The notes under the pieces are model-generated. The model was not told the origin of the DNA. It worked only from the letters and a program-made list of their open reading frames with translations, and searched no databases. 64,000 bases of DNA from Hyparrhenia diplandra (lineage: Eukaryota > Streptophyta > Magnoliopsida > Poales > Poaceae): NCBI GenBank assembly GCA_015847255.1, contig JADLZK010009398.1:62001-126000 (forward strand), read 5' to 3'. Below are positions 63,153 to 64,000 of the stretch, piece by piece. The translations under genes were made by a program, and so were the position numbers. Within the stretch, counting starts at the first letter, position 1, and every line of letters begins with the position of its first letter.

Positions 63153-64000
63153 ATGCACCTCACATCTATGACATGCCCCTCCATCAAGCAAAGCAAAGGT
63201 GAAATTGTTTGACATGGCGTTCATAATATCTAAGGACTTGTTAGAACATATAGACATATAACTTGTGCCTTAGGAAGCATTCATGGAAAATAAAAGGATT
63301 TCAATGTATGTATGCCATCACTATCGCTATTTATGCTTGTTTGATCTAGTGATGACATATGACATGTTTATGGGCTTGCAATCTCAAGTGTTGAATTTGG
63401 CTATCTTTTTCACACATATAGTTCAACATAGGCAAGATAACCCTTGTCATGAGGTGTGAAGAAGCTTGTCTTTGGTCCAAAACCGAAATATATGTTTGAC
63501 AAGTGATCCAAATTTGACCAAATTTGAGCATTTTTCTCTCTTTCATAACACAACATGGTCATACCTTTTGTGGAAATTGTTGACAAAGGGGAGAGATTAG
63601 TGCATGAAAGGTTTTTGGAAAATTAAAAATTTCACATATTTTTGAAAACCTCTCATGTAGCTCATGAGTTTACAAGTGGTTCACACAAGTAGGGGGAGCA
63701 AGCTCATAGATAATTTGTTGCATTTGATTGTGCACTAACATATGACTTGCTCATTGCACATATATTTAAATTCAATATACATGCTTGTGTGGTGTATGCT
63801 AGTTTTCACAAGTTGCTTTTCAAATGGTTGAATAACTAGCATGCATAGGAGCTAGCTAGATTTTCTAAATTCCGCTCTTAATTCAAGTACCTTGCTTATA
63901 ATGTGATCTCACGTGGTACTTTGAGTTTTGATGAAAATCTAGTGACCTTGATGCTTGTATAGTGAAAATGGCGCAACTCCAATTGGTATCACTTTTCAAA
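63153..64000 (+). other. Non-coding 3' region of SIRE-type element 2
   Basis: No open frame of note. A purine-rich AAAGGGGAGAGATTAG lies at about 63586, but no LTR start (TGAAGATCTC) follows it within the window. Confidence 0.6.

Larger units (their letters stand above)
56099..64000 (+). mobile_element. SIRE-type copia retrotransposon 2, 3' end beyond the window
   Basis: It consists of the 5' LTR 56099-57838, a primer-binding site, then gag, protease, integrase, RT and RNase H ending at 63152, followed by a non-coding tail. It is clearly better preserved than element 1: protease-to-RT is open for over 1.8 kb. The 3' LTR must lie beyond 64000. Confidence 0.88.

Noticed and set aside
1..64000. 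tRNA, rRNA or CRISPR structures
   Set aside because: None was seen. The tRNA-like matches are retrotransposon primer-binding sites, and the repeat arrays are transposon or simple repeats.

Overview
The window looks like repeat-rich chromosomal DNA from a grass (Poaceae). The evidence is the mix of Athila-like and Tekay-like Ty3/gypsy elements, SIRE-type copia elements, Stowaway and Tourist/Harbinger MITEs, CACTA-like sequence with CCGAG subterminal repeats, and a very GC-rich two-exon gene. The species cannot be fixed from the sequence. Only one protein gene looks intact: an LCAT-like acyltransferase on the minus strand (38192-39580). Almost everything else is mobile DNA or gene fragments, many of them carried by transposons.

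Layout. Positions 1-23429 are a three-level stack. A gag-only copia element (1-223 and 21304-23429) was split by a minus-strand Athila-like element (224-21298, target duplication GGGTC). The Athila pol gene was split inside reverse transcriptase by a plus-strand non-autonomous gypsy element (4892-13046, duplication CCCTC). Its gag gene was split by a very long minus-strand Tekay-like solo LTR (15308-19662, duplication GTATG). Removing both inner insertions restores reading-frame continuity of the host element, which fixes the boundaries well.

Positions 23430-26700 hold small nested elements: a Stowaway-like MITE hit by a 927-bp insertion with a 9-bp duplication, a 5'-truncated LINE, and a 706-bp hAT element (TIR TAGSCCTGTGCA, 8-bp duplication CCTGGTGG) carrying a vacuolar H+-pyrophosphatase gene fragment. 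Positions 26696-33297 are a decayed SIRE-type copia element lacking its 3' end. Positions 33298-37800 are MITEs and a CACTA-like segment.

Positions 38192-39580 are the LCAT-like gene, with a Tourist-like MITE about 290 bp upstream of its start. Positions 40400-46350 are MITEs, a 757-bp Helitron, a Mutator-like element with TIRs of about 125 bp and a GC-rich core, and small-RNA-like hairpins. Positions 46495-48666 are a short copia deletion derivative. Positions 48877-49993 are the 3' half of an RCC1-repeat gene, apparently inactive.

Positions 51808-54888 are a minus-strand Helitron with clear 5' TC and 3' CTAG ends. It holds fragments of at least three unrelated genes, HRD3/SEL1-like, ClpP/ClpR-like and NRT1/PTR-like, all in the Helitron's own orientation. 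Positions 56099-64000 are the 5' LTR and a fairly well-preserved polyprotein of a second SIRE-type element whose 3' LTR lies beyond the window.

The most notable biology is the concentration of independent gene-fragment capture (a hAT, a Helitron, and possibly a Mutator-like and a CACTA-like element) within about 30 kb, and the two SIRE LTRs that carry different short palindrome-like motif arrays just upstream of their TATA boxes.
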